Assembly (NCBI RefSeq): GCF_036898095.1 | Contig: NC_090744.1 | Span: forward strand, 5,146,337 to 5,210,336 | Source: Palaemon carinicauda | Taxonomy: Eukaryota > Arthropoda > Malacostraca > Decapoda > Palaemonidae | Direction: 5' to 3' | DNA length: 64,000 bases | Notes under the pieces: model-generated | What the model saw: only the letters and a program-made list of their open reading frames with translations | What the model was told of the DNA's origin: nothing | Database searches by the model: none | Shown: positions 11,118 through 22,600 of the stretch, piece by piece | Layout of the letters: each line of letters starts with the position of its first letter | Position numbering within the stretch: the stretch's first letter is position 1 | Program-made: the position numbers and the translations under genes

Positions 11118-11505
11118 GTAACAATTGTACCTAGAGGGGCAATCAGTAGAGTGCAGACCTCCGCCCAGGAAACTTATCTCTCGACCTTTTGCTTGACCTT
11201 GACCTTTGACCTTAACATGTATTGATTGGCGTGGATTTTCATACACTTAAATATTGAAGTCTCTGTGACAACGATGTCCAAACTTATGGCTGGTTACGTG
11301 AATTGGACATTTTGCTTGACTGTGACCTTGTTCATTGACCTTGACTTCCAAAATTTTAATCATATCCAGCTTTTTACATAAAAGTTAATCCCTGCAAGTT
11401 TCATCACTCTACGATTAAAACCGTGGCCAGGAAGGTGTTCACAAACACACTGACAAACAGAGGGTAAAACTTAACCTCCTTCAACCTTCGTTGGCGGTGG
11501 TCTTG
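11118..11505 (-). repeat. Dispersed repeat with nuclear-receptor-like motifs, minus copy
   Basis: Nearly full-length reverse-complement counterpart of 60515-60925. Shared landmarks are the tip 'agtagagtgcagacctccgc', 'ggcgtggattttcata', 'acaacgatgtccaaactta', 'ggacattttgcttgac', 'tttcatcactctacgatta' and the end 'cgttggcgg'. It contains TGACCTTGA (reverse complement TCAAGGTCA) near 11194 and 11334. No ORF or tRNA-like head; transposition class unknown. Confidence 0.8.
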
Positions 11506-11679
11506 CCTGTTAATATCAACGAAGTCTAATTTAGAATTATCTTAAATGGTTTAAATGTCATTCATTTTTAACAATAATCAGAACATTGTTTAATATTTCA
11601 GTTGTATTTTTTGGTCATTTTGATTTGATTATACATAAATCAAGTCTAACGTAGAGAAGGGATAGTAACCACACGACGT

Positions 11680-11680
<1 letters not shown>

Positions 11681-11749
<69 letters not shown>
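11681..11749. repeat. (GA)n microsatellite
   Basis: About 34 GA units, 90 bp before the open frame of the truncated transposase; it may mark the 5' breakpoint of that element. Confidence 0.97.
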
Positions 11750-11751
<2 letters not shown>

Positions 11752-11837
11752 CCTATAAGTAAAACCAATCTGTCGTGGCCGCTGAGGCGATTTCTGACCC
11801 ACTGTATAGCGTACTCGTGTCAAAATAATTCGACTAA

Positions 11838-12799
11838 TTTAAGGGCTACAAAAATTACCTCAGAATCCCACCTGACCTGTTTCAAGAGATGGTTGAGAAG
11901 TTAACCCCGTACCTCCTGAAGCAGTCCACCTTCATGAGGGAACCGCTTCAAGTTGGACTCAAGCTTGCTGTCACCCTCCGCTTTTTAGCCACTGGAAATT
12001 CCTATCAAAGTCTACAGTACAGCTTCAGGGTTGAAGCAAGTACCATCAGCAAGTTAATACCAGAGGTGTGTAAAGCCATCATCGCTGCCCACAAGGACGA
12101 AGTGCTACGTTGCCCCAAAACTGAAGAGGCCTGGAAGGAAGTTGCTGCCAGATTCAGCTCATTGCCATAAAGAAGCCACCCAATGCTGGCTCTTACTACT
12201 ACAACTATAAGGGCTTCCACAGCATTGTACTGATGGCAGTCACAGATGCTTCCTACAGGTTCCTCTATGTGGATGTTGGGGCAGAGGGTGGTGCGTCGGA
12301 TGGAGGAACATGGAGCAACTGTTCTCTGCATGATGCTGTAGAAGACAACAGAGCTGGAGTGCCTCAACCAGAACCACTCCCTAATGATGACCACCCAGTG
12401 CCCTATCACTTCGTTGGGGATGACGCCTTTGCTCTACGAACCTGGATGATGAAACCATTCTCCCATCGGTCACAAGTCCTACGAGAACGCATATATAGCT
12501 ACAGGTTGTCTCGTGCCCGACGTGTCATTGAGAATGCCTTTGGAATTTTAAGTCAAAGGTTCCGTTGCTTCTTGACGACGATGCAGCAGAAGCTCAGCAA
12601 CATCAACGTGATCACCATGTGTGCCTGTGTCCTGCACAACCTTGTCCTCATCAAATACCCAGGTGCTTTGTCAGAAGTGGACTACGAAGATCCGGACACA
12701 CATGCTCTGATCCCTGGTGCATGGAGGAATGAGCAAAACCTGCAGGGGCTGATGACTCTACCCGGCCATCATATCCAGAAGGATGCAAAGGATCAGTGA
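11838..12799 (+). pseudogene. HARBI1-like PIF/Harbinger transposase, broken
   Basis: The frame opens after a TAA at 11835 with 'YLRIPPDLFQEM', the region before the HTH-like domain, and continues to 12170. A second frame (12233-12799) carries 'VDVGAEGGASDGGTW' (second catalytic Asp), 'FVGDDAFAL' and 'RARRVIENAFGIL' (catalytic Glu), then 'VLHNLVLIKYP'. At the junction, 'EVAARF' is followed after a few bases by codons for 'AIKKPPNAGSYYYNYKGF'. The usual 'GALDGKH' segment between them, which holds the first catalytic Asp, is absent. A small out-of-frame deletion of about 40 bp explains both the stop and the missing Asp. The N-terminal ~80 residues of the family are also missing. Catalytically dead by inspection. 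Confidence 0.9.
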
Positions 12800-12898
12800 G
12801 ACTACCTTTCACATTACTACATGTCCCCTGCTGGTGCTGTCCCTTGGCACGAAAACATTGTAGTACCTCCATGAGCTGTATAGTTGTTCCATTTTGTA

Positions 12899-12904
12899 AA
12901 TAAA
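12899..12904 (+). terminator. Polyadenylation signal AATAAA
   Basis: A canonical AATAAA lies 100 bp past the transposase stop codon, within AT-rich sequence. Confidence 0.5.
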
Positions 12905-12999
12905 AGAAACATATATTTTTCGTTTGTATTTTTTGTGGCCCTTTATTTTAGTTTCAATAAGAAAGCATTTGATTTACATATAAATAGCAGACATAAAAT

Positions 13000-13735
13000 A
13001 TGTACAACTATTAAGAAATCATTATATTTTTACATTCAAACAGCAAACTTAAAAATTTCTTGGGTTTATTTTTCATTTCATTTTTATTTAAAACAAAAAA
13101 TGTGCATCTTGATTGGCAATAGATGAAAATAAGTGTGTGCATGAAATAAGACATCATTTCATTTTTACATGAAAACAGCAAAGTTAAAAATTTCTAGGGT
13201 TTATTTTTCATTTCATTTTTATTTAAAACAAAAAATGTGCATCTTGATCGGCAGTAGATGAAAATAAGTGTGTGCATGAAATAAGACATCATTTCATTTT
13301 TACATGAAAACAGCAAAGTTAAAAATTTCTAGGGTTTATTTTTCATTTCATTTTTATTTAAAACAAAAAATGTGCATCTTGATTGGCAATAGATGAAAAT
13401 AAGTGTGTGCATGAAATAAGACATCATTTCATTTTTACCTGGAAACAACAAACTTAAAAATTTCTAGGGTTTATTTTTCATTTCATTTTTATTTAAAACA
13501 AAAAATGTGCATCTTAATTGGTAATAGATGAAAATAAGTGTGTGCATGAAATAAGACATTTCATTTTTACACGAAAACAGCAAACTTAAAAATTTCTAGG
13601 GTTCATATTTCATTTCATTTTTATTTAAAACAAAAAATGTGCATCTTGATTGGCAATAGATGAAAATAAGTGTGTGCATGAAATAAGACATCATTTAATT
13701 TTTACATGAAAACAGCAAACTTAAAAAAATTTGCC
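13000..13735. repeat. 135-bp tandem repeat, ~5 copies
   Basis: 'aaaaaatgtgcatctt' recurs near 13095, 13230, 13365, 13500 and 13633 (spacing 135, 135, 135, 133). Each unit also has 'tttatttttcatttcatttt' and 'aaaataagtgtgtgcatg'. The first copy is degenerate. The array occupies the space between the 3' ends of the two convergent transposon genes. Confidence 0.92.
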
Positions 13736-13990
13736 TATAGCGACAATACGTCGACAAAGGCAGGATCGTCACCTCGATCGTGTCGAAATCCCCGAGATAA
13801 CAATATAAGCATTTTATGCGGAGCTAAATAGCTAAATTATTAAAGCAAAACAAACTGGGAACGTCGCTCTAGTAAACTAAATGACCCATAAGAGATAGCG
13901 ATAGCCTCCAGGATGCCTCCGGTAGGCAACAGCTCTTGTTTACGTTAATATCACTTTTGATTTCATTCAAAATGACAAGAGCTTACATTT
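13736..13990. other. Distinct segment splitting the 135-bp array
   Basis: A less AT-rich stretch ('gacaatacgtcgacaaaggc' ... 'ggatgcctccggtaggc') separates the clean 135-bp copies from two degenerate ones. I find no terminal inverted repeats or ORF. It may be an insertion or the ancestral spacer. Confidence 0.45.
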
Positions 13991-14330
13991 ATACATAGTA
14001 AAGATAATACTCAACTTTCCAATTTTTTTTTTTCACATTAAGACAGCAAATATAAAAACATATTAGGTTTATTTTTCTCTCATTTTCATTAATTTTTTCG
14101 TTTCCTTTTTGTTTCTCTTCATTATAAAGATAAAAATAGTTTGAAATAACATATCATTTTTTTTTCACATTAAGACAGCAAATATAAATTTTTTGAGGGG
14201 TTTATTTTTCTTCCCTTTTATTATTTTTTACTTTACTGTTTTTTTCTTTGTATTTTAAGGAAATAGACGAAAAGTGTTAGGAAATATATAAATATTTTAT
14301 TTACATTAAAACAACATATATATACAAGTA
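13991..14330. repeat. Degenerate copies of the 135-bp repeat
   Basis: 'cacattaagacagcaaatat' recurs at about 14034 and 14166 (132 bp apart), each followed by 'tttatttttc'. This matches the 'acatgaaaacagcaaa...ggtttatttttc' portion of the 13.0-13.7 kb unit. A third partial copy lies near 14295. Confidence 0.7.
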
Positions 14331-14365
14331 TCACACTTCAATTATGTACAAATATTTAACACTAT

Positions 14366-16071
14366 TCAAATTTCCTTGTCCTTGACTGGTGGGGTATCAA
14401 GCTCCTTGGACGAGTAGAGGGGTGAGGGTGTCATGGCTTCATCAAGGTTGCTGTCGATGGTCCCCGGGATCAGGACAGGGAAGGTCAATGGACTTTTGAA
14501 TGCCGCCGACAGCGACGTTAATGAAGGTGCTGGTGAAGGAGCCTGGACAAGGGTGGGTGACGACACTGGCACTGATGGCGAGGTCACCTGGACAGGGGTG
14601 GATGACAGTGGAGTTGGCATCCCTGGGTGCCACTCCGTGGTACGGGGCAAGGAAGAAGGGCTTGACTACGGCACCCAGTTATGACTGGCTGGACGATGCT
14701 GCTGCTGCTGCTCTGGCTGTGCCTGCAAGGGTCCTGGTTGAGGGGACTGCCAAGGTTGCTGCTGGTGAGGGGGTTGCCAAGGTGACTGCTGGTGAGGGGG
14801 TTGCCAAGGTGACTGCTGGTGAGGGGGTTGCCAAGGTGACTGCTGGTGAGGGGGCTGCCAAGTTGACTGCTGCTGAGGGGGCTGCCAAGGTGACTGTTGC
14901 TGAGGGGGTTGCTGATGCACATGGGGCTGTAAAGGTTGCTGTTGCTGAGGGGGTTGCTGATGCACATGGGGCTGTAAAGGTTGCTGTTGCTGTGGGCCTG
15001 CCCAGGTCACTGAGGGTTGTTGCTGTGCCTGCTGGAAGACCTGAGTCTCGTCCCTGTAACGTTGTGTGAGATTGAGGCACTCTATTTGGAATTCGTGCCA
15101 TCGGTGTACTGGGATGGCACGCATGTAGCCTTCCAGCAGGCACACAAAATCGTGCACAATCTTGTGCTGGCCCATAAACGTTGGGGTCGACGATTCAGCT
15201 TTCGACACAAGCTGAAACATAAAAAATATTATAAAAATATATTATATATTATATATATATGTATATATATAACAAACATTGTAACAATTTAGTACAGCAT
15301 TTTAATGCAACAGATAGCATATGTCAAAAAAAATTAATACTTACATTCCTCAGTATATTGCTGAAATCCTTCTCCGACACATAGGTGTCACTGTGAGAGG
15401 TGTCAAGTGTTCGGCAGGACCCCTTCCCCTTGTACTTCCTGGTGGTGGTAGATGCCTGGCTGTGAGACCCCGTCGACCTCACGTCATCGTCGACATCGCT
15501 GGCTGTCGTGGCACCTCCTTCGGAGCCACGAAACTCCTCACTGACGACTGTCTCTCCCCGGACGATGTGCTGTATGAGGAACGACTAAGTGTCCATGAGA
15601 AAGTCATCACGGCCACTCCTATGGGCCTGGCCAGCTCCACTCTTCTTCTTCTTCATAATTTTGCCAACCCTCGTCCTCAAGTTTTCGTAGCGTTTTTTTG
15701 CACTGGGCAGCAGTGGCAGGAGGTTCCAGCTGGCTTCCTATATATGCCCACCTGCTGTCCTTCAACACCTTGTTTATCCACTCCTTGTGTTTCTTGTCAA
15801 AGAGCATGGGGTTCTCCTTGACAAGGTCGGCCAACGTAGTCTCCGTCTCTTCCGTTCACTGGTAGTCAGGGATGTCCTTCTTAGACACCCGAACCCGCTT
15901 CCTCTTTAAATCGTCATCACTGGATACCTGGCTCTGGCTTGTATCCTGCTGTGTCTCCGGGATGACCATATCGAGACTTGAAAATGATGAATGAGGAGAA
16001 TCTCGATCTGCAGTCTCCTCTATCACGTCCATTTTCCTCCCCCTTCCCTTTGGCTGCTTCAGTTTAGGCAT
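14366..16071 (-). pseudogene. Harbinger MADF/Myb-like accessory gene, two exons, broken
   Basis: Probable DNA-binding partner of the transposase. Exon 1 (16071-15345) starts at the ATG at 16069-16071 ('MPKLKQPKGRGRK') and encodes an acidic linker, then a MADF-type domain ('LADLVKENPMLFDKKHKEW', 'SRWAYIGSQL', and in a shifted frame 'RYENLRTRVGKI'). It ends at a GTAAGT donor. A 133-bp intron (15344-15212) ends in TTTCAG, phase 0. Exon 2 encodes 'LVSKAES', an amphipathic 'FVCLLEGYMRAIP' segment, a Gln/Pro/Trp 27-bp repeat (about 14740-14990), and a Ser/Pro/Thr tail to TGA at 14366. Damage: in-frame TGA near 15857; one extra base in an A7 run near 15698 that shifts the MADF frame; TAG near 15575; TAG near 14665. 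Each looks like a single-base event. Confidence 0.85.
14740..14990 (-). repeat. 27-bp coding minisatellite (QSPWQPPHQ-type)
   Basis: Within exon 2 of the accessory gene, 'QSPWQPPHQ' repeats four or so times in 27-bp steps, preceded by two 'QQPLQPHVHQQPP' repeats. It keeps the frame and expands a Gln/Pro-rich low-complexity region. Confidence 0.9.
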
Positions 16072-16125
16072 GTTTTCTCCTCGCTGGCAAACTCTGGAAT
16101 GTCTAGGAATGTCCTCGGACCTCAA

Positions 16126-16133
16126 TTTATATA
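16126..16133 (-). promoter_or_regulatory. TATA box of the accessory gene
   Basis: TATATAAA on the minus strand, about 55 bp upstream of the chosen ATG at 16071. Its position is consistent with a short 5' leader. Confidence 0.55.
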
Positions 16134-16179
16134 CCCCCTAATCCCCTTAATCACACGAGAGCTCCACCCCTGATAATCC

Positions 16180-16830
16180 CACGAGAGCTCCACTGGCGGA
16201 GTAGGAGGGCACTAGCGTGAGTAGGCGGGCACTAGCGTGAACCAGTGGGAACTGGCATGAACTGGAGTGAACGATGCGGGAACTGGCGGGAACTGGCGTG
16301 AACTGGAGTGAACGATGCGGGAACTGGCGGGAACTGGCATGAACTGGAGTGAACGATGCGGGAACTGGAGTGAACGATGTGCGAACTGGCGTGAACAGTG
16401 CGAGACAATGCGGGAGTACAATGCGTGACAATGTCAGTGGGAAGGCTGCAATGAGCGAACATATCGTGAACTGGAGTGAACAGTGTGGGAACTGGAGTGA
16501 ATGATGCGTGAACTGGCGTGCACGATGCGTGGAATGGGAAGCATGGCACGCATTGGTACGCTCTGTCACGCCAGTTCCCGCACTGTTCACTCCAGTTCAC
16601 TCTAGTTGGCGCATCGTTCACGACTATTTCACGGCCATTTAGTGCGTGCCAATGCGTGCCACAAACTTTAAACATTTCAAAGTTCTGGGCACGCATGGCA
16701 CGCATTGGTATGATCTGGCACGCGAGTTTCCGCACTGTTCACGACATTTTCACGGCTTGTTCACGGGAGTTCGCTCATCAATGCGTGCCAGTGGGTGCCA
16801 CGAATGCGCACAAGTGTCAGGCAGGCTATA
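16180..16830. repeat. Subterminal direct/inverted short repeats of the Harbinger element
   Basis: Many copies of 'gaactggcgtgaactggagt' and 'gaacgatgcgggaactgg' lie in one orientation (16220-16530). The inverse ('ccagttcccgcactgttcac') appears at 16570-16610. 'ggcacgcattggta' occurs near 16543 and 16698, and its inverse 'caatgcgtgcca' near 16640 and 16780. Short motif arrays like this beside a transposon gene are usual binding sites for the element's own proteins. Open frames across the array are repeat artefacts. Confidence 0.75.
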
Positions 16831-16834
16831 ATCT

Positions 16835-18310
16835 CTTAATCTGGCTTTATTGTTGTTTTCAAAGGTTTTCAACTTGTCTCTAAAGAAAGTTTCCTTCAAG
16901 GAAAAATTAACTAAGTGTTTACGTTCGGACACGATAAGTTCTGGCAAAGAGCTCTTTTCAGCGGCCACCACAGAATGGTTTGACTATAATACCAAATATA
17001 TGATATAGACAAGAGAATCCTGGTGATAAGTTAGCCATTTCTTCAATTTCTTAACAGCTGGCAACTTGATTTATACTGAGCCTAAAATGCTGTCTTCACA
17101 ACACGAGAATTGTTGATATCTACGTCATCAACCAGTCAGTATTGGCGCTGACATTTAAAGAACAAAAAATCATTCAATATGATATATTAAGATTTATAAA
17201 TATAGAATATTTAATATCTCAACATTAAATTGTTTTAAAAACCCAATTCGTTATTGACCGAGTGTGTTATTCAAAAAGAGACTGGGAAAAGATGGTATTA
17301 TTGTGAAAGTACATTGCTTTGAAATATACTCTTACCTTTATATAATGTTGGATTATGAATCTTTAGACTATATTTCCTGTCGTTTGGCCTCTGTCTAGCC
17401 ATTCACCAGCGCTCGCTATGAAATGCAAATAGTCTGGAAAAATGGAAAAAATATATTAGGATAGAGTACGAAACTGATAACATGCAGAATTTTCTATTGA
17501 ATGATAACCCACTTAATATAAGTGGGGCAATTTATGATAGACTTGGCAGTTGTAACTGAGTACACAAAATTATTATTAAAACTCGCCGTTATTAAAGTGG
17601 ATATCTGAGAAATAGAACTTAGGGATCTTAGATCATGCAGAAACTTTTTGTGTGGAGTGGGACCACATCAGCATATTAAATCAAGTAGGTTAAGTATTTA
17701 AGTGGGAAGACACTATTCGTTTGTAAGTACACTTAACAACCCGAGATTCTCCTAAATAAATATGTCTTCAGTACTCTTATTAAACAAATATACTGATACA
17801 CGAACTGTATATATGAAATTGATGTACAATCAAATTCAAAAGTCTCCCGGCACACATTGTCAGTGATTTCAACGCATTCTCTACTTAAGGTTTGTAATGG
17901 GTTAGGACTTGGTGAATGTGACTGTACAACGGACAATAAGACCAAGTCAAGAAGCTTCTATACCACTTAATAACATAAAACAAAGGACGGAAATCTGTGA
18001 AAGTCTGACTGTGAAGCAAATGGTAGGTCATCCTATAGACGAGAAGGATTTTTTTTCTTTTTCATATAAAACTTGAACTAGAAATCATGTTATTTTCTTG
18101 GAGGGAAAAATGGTGTGGCACAATTCAAGTTCATAAAAGGGAGAACTCGTAACTTTTATAAAGAATAGGGATATCACCAAACAGTATAATATTACCCTTA
18201 TGTGAAAGATAAAGGTAAGTTTCAGTACAGAATAAAATTGATATGTTCACTTATTCTAGTTTATTGAAATAAAGGGTATGAAAAGACACTTCTCAAGACA
18301 TTAATATTTT

Positions 18311-18312
<2 letters not shown>
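16835..18312. other. No gene recognised
   Basis: Ordinary AT-rich sequence. A minus-strand open frame overlapping 16750-16971 has no recognisable motif. No repeat structure seen. Confidence 0.55.

Positions 18313-18313
<1 letters not shown>

Positions 18314-18385
<72 letters not shown>
18314..18385. repeat. (GA)n microsatellite
   Basis: About 36 perfect GA units. Confidence 0.97.
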
Positions 18386-18388
<3 letters not shown>

Positions 18389-18834
18389 GCCATTGACCTT
18401 CGGTTGTATCTACGACCTGTTAAGAACATAAGACTGGCGACAAATAGCACTTATTTCATAACTTATTTCTCTACATATTTACGTAACTGACACCACAAGA
18501 GTAAATATTAACCTTATTCTACGAAACAAGAATGATGATAAAGTTGATATTTTACTCTATTTTTTTTTTAGCGTAAACACTTGCAAAGCAAATGCGTAAA
18601 AATTTGGAGCCATTTATAAATCAAGATCTTGAAAAGCGACTGCAGCTTGCACCAGATGACTATAGTTCGTCTCAAGTCTTAAAGATTAAAGCACCATTAA
18701 GACTTCATCTTAACCAACAGATTTTTAACGAATTCAAAAACATTGTTCACCTCAAGTTTAACATTTCCTTTGACAAATTAACTTTTAATATTAGATAGGT
18801 CAATATACTCCCCACCCAGGTAACATACACAAAT
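18386..18834. other. No gene recognised
   Basis: A 68-codon plus-strand frame (18592-18798) has no motif I recognise. It ends just before the minisatellite. Nothing else seen. Confidence 0.5.
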
Positions 18835-19650
18835 CTCTCACTCAAATCCTAGGGGAGATATGCCACAAAATCCTGGGTTATTTATCACAAAATCATGAAG
18901 GATTTATCCCCGAATCCCGTGGGGGGATTGACACCCAAAACCTGAGGGAAGATTTGCACAAAATTCCTTGGGAATTTATCCCTAAATCTGGTAGGATTTA
19001 ACTCCAAATCCTGGGGGATTTAACCACAAATTCTTTGGGGATTTAATCACGAATACTAAGGAGATTTAACCACGAATCATAGAGGGATCTAACCCGGAAT
19101 CCTGCGGGAAATTTAACCAAAAATCCTAGGGAGACTTAACTGAGAATCCTTGGAGAATTTAATCACAAATTCTGATGAAGTTAACCATGAATCCTAAGGA
19201 ATTAAAACCACGAATCCTGGAGGGATTTAACCATGAATTCTGGAGGGATTTAACCATGAATTCTGGAGGGATTTAACCATGAATTATGGGGGAAATTAAC
19301 CACGAATTCTGAAGGGATTTAACTATGAATTCTGGAGGGATTTAACCTTGAATTCTGGAGGGATTTAACCATGAATTAGGGGGAATTTAACCACGAATTC
19401 TGAAGGGATTTAACTATGAATTCTGGAGGGATTTAACCGAGAATTCTGGAGCGATTTGATCACGAATTCAGGGAGAAATTAACCACGAATTCTGGGAGAA
19501 ATTAACCACGAATTCTGGGAGAAATTAACCACGAATTCTGGGAGGAATTAACCACGAATTCTGGAGGGATTTATCCACAAATTCTGGAGGGGTTTTAACA
19601 CGAGTTCTGGAAAGATTTAACAACGAATTCTAGAGAGATTTAACCATGAA
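18835..19650. repeat. ~23-bp minisatellite (GAATTCTGGAGGGATTTAACC type)
   Basis: A 23-bp unit, 'gaattctggagggatttaac' plus three bases, is repeated with increasing order toward the right. The left part (18835-19200) is degenerate with 23-28 bp spacing ('aatcctgggggatttaacc'). It passes without a gap into the 99-bp satellite near 19650. Confidence 0.88.
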
Positions 19651-22600
19651 TACAGGAACAGAAGACACAAATTCCTAGATCTGAAAGAATGTATCCAGTT
19701 ATTGGACCTTTCATTCACATGACAAAAATCCAGTACAAGTGAATCTTTATCAAAGAACAGAAAATACCCAACACTAGATCTGGAAGAATGTATCCAGTTA
19801 TTGGACCTTTCATTCACACGACAAAGATCCAGTACAAGTTAATTTTTATCAAGGAACAGAAGACACCAAATCCTAGATCTGGAAGAATGTATCCAGTTAT
19901 TGGACCTTTCATTCACATGACAAAGATCCAGTACAAGTGAATCTTTATCAAGGAACAGAATACGACAAATCCTAGATCTAGAAGAATGTATCCAGCTATT
20001 GGACCTTTCACTCACATGACAAAGATCCAGTACAAGTGAATCTTTATCAAGGAACAGAAGACATCAAATCCTAGATCTGGAAGAATGTATCAAGCTATTG
20101 TACCTTTCATTCACATGACAAAGATCTAGTAAAAGTGAATCTTTATCAAGGAACAGAATATACCAAATCCTAGATATAGAAGAATGTATCAAGTTATTCG
20201 ACCTCTCATTCACATGATAAATATCCAGTACAAGTGAATCTTTATCAAGGAACAGAAGACACCAAATCCCAGATCTGGAAAAATGTATCAAGTTAGTGGA
20301 CCTTTAATTCACATGATAAATATCCAGTACAAGTGAATCTTCATCAAGGAATAAAAGATACCAAACCCTAGATCTGGAAGAATATATCTAGTTATTGGAC
20401 CTTTCATTCACATGATAAATATCCAGTACAAGTGAATCTTTATCAAAGAACAGAAGATACCAAATCCTAGATCTGGAAGAATGTATCCAGTTATTGGACC
20501 TTTCATTCACATGATAAATATCAAGTACAAGGTAATCTTTATCAAGGAACAGAAGATACCAAACCCTATATCTGGAAGAATGTATCCAGTTATTGGACCT
20601 TTCATTCACATGATAAATATCAAGTACAAGGTAATCTTTATCCAAGAACAGAAGATACCAAACCCTAAATCTGGAAGAATGTATCCAGTTATTGGATCTT
20701 TCATTCACACGACAAAGATCCAGTATAAGTGAATCTTTATCAAGGAACAGAAGATACCAAATCCTAGATCTGGAAGAATGTATCAAGTTATTGGACCTTT
20801 CATTCACAGTATAAATATCCAGTACAAGTGAATCTTTATCAAGGAATAGAAGATACCAAATCCTAGATCTGGAAGAATGTATCCAGCTATTGGACCTTTC
20901 ATTCATATGACAAAGATCCAGTACAAGTGAATCTTTATCCAAGAACAGAAGATACCAAATCCTAGATCTGGAAGAATGTATCCAGTTATTGGACCTTTCA
21001 TTCACATGATAAATATCCAGTACAAGTGAATCTTTATCAAGGAACAGAAGATACCAAATCCTAGATCTGGAAGAATGTATCAAGTTATTGGACCTTTATA
21101 TTCACAGGATAAATATCCAGTACAAGTGAATCTTTATCAAGGAATAGAAGATACCAAATCCTAGATCTGGAAGAATGTATCCAGCTATTGGACCTTTCAT
21201 TCATATGACAAAGATCCAGTACAAGTGAATCTTTATCAAGGAACAGAAGACACCAAATCCTAGATCTGGAAGAATGTATCAAGCTATTGTACCTTTCATT
21301 CACATGACAAAGATCTAGTAAAAGTGAATCTTTATCAAGGAACAGAATATACTAAATCCTAGATATAGAAGAATGTATCAAGTTATTCGACCTCTCATTC
21401 ACATGATAAATATCCAGTACAAGTGAATCTTTATCAAGGAACAGAAGACACCAAATCCTAGATCTGGAAAAATGTATCAAGATAGTGGACCTTTAATTCA
21501 CATGATAAATATCCAGTACAAGTGAATCTTCATCAAGGAATAAAAGATACTAAACCCTAGATCTGGAAGAATGTATCCAGTTATTGGACCTTTCATTCAC
21601 ATGATAAATATCCAGTACAAGTGAATCTTTATCAAAGAACAGGAGATACCAAATCCTAGATCTGGAAGAATGTATCCAGTTATTGGACCTTTCATTCACA
21701 TGATAAATATCAAGTACAAGGTAATCTTTATCAAGGAACAGAAGATACCAAAGCCTAGATCTGGAAGAATGTATCCAGTTATTGGACCTTTCATTCACAT
21801 GATAAATATCAAGTACAAGGTAATCTTTATCCAAGAACAGAAGATACCAAACCCTTAATCTGGGAGAATGTATCCAGTTATTGGATCTTTCATTCACACG
21901 ACAAAGATCCAGTATAAGTGAATCTTTATCAAGGAACAGAAGCTACCAAATCCTAGATCTGGAAGAATGTATCAAGTTATTGGACCTTTCATTCACAGGA
22001 TAAATATCCAGGACAAGTGAATCTTTATCAAGGAATAGAAAATACCAAATCCTAGATCTGGAAGAATGTATCCAGTTATTGGACCTTTCATTCACATGAA
22101 AAAGATCCAGTACAAGTGAATCTTTATCAAGGAACAGAAGATACCAAATCCTATATCTGGAAGAATGTATCAAGCTATTGTAACTTTCATTCACATGACA
22201 AAGATCTAGTAAAAGTGAATCTTTATCAAGGAACAGAATATATCAAATCCTAGATATAGAAGAATGTATCAAGTTATTCGACCTCTCATTCACATGATAA
22301 ATATCCAGTACAAGTGAATCTTTATCAAGGAACAGAAGACACCAAATCCTAGATCTGGAAAAATGTTTCAAGTTAGTGGACCTTTCATTCACATGATAAA
22401 TATCCAGTACAAGTGAATCTTTATCAAGGAACAGAAGACACCAAATCCTAGATCTGGAAGAATGTATCCAGTTATTGGACCTTTCATTCACATGATAAAT
22501 ATCAAGTACAAGTGAATCTTTATCAAGGAACAGAAGATACCCAACCCTAGATCTGGAAAAATGTATCCAGTTATTGGACCTTTCATTCACACGACAAAGA

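Larger units (their letters stand above)
11835..16830. mobile_element. PIF/Harbinger-like DNA transposon, damaged
   Basis: Two genes of the PIF/Harbinger superfamily face each other: a DDE transposase pseudogene (plus, 11838-12799) and a MADF/Myb-type accessory gene (minus, 14366-16071). Harbinger elements typically need both proteins, so their pairing supports a single element. The 3' ends converge on a 135-bp tandem-repeat block. The right side carries a dense array of short direct and inverted repeats (16180-16830), as expected near a transposon end. The left end is not recognised, the transposase N-terminus is missing and a microsatellite lies close by, so the left end has probably been lost. 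Confidence 0.8.

Noticed and set aside
16212..16735. Overlapping minus-strand frames of 69-167 codons with 'FTPVHASSRQFPHRSLQF' repeats
   Set aside because: They follow the short tandem motifs of the transposon's subterminal array and shift frame freely; no coding signal.
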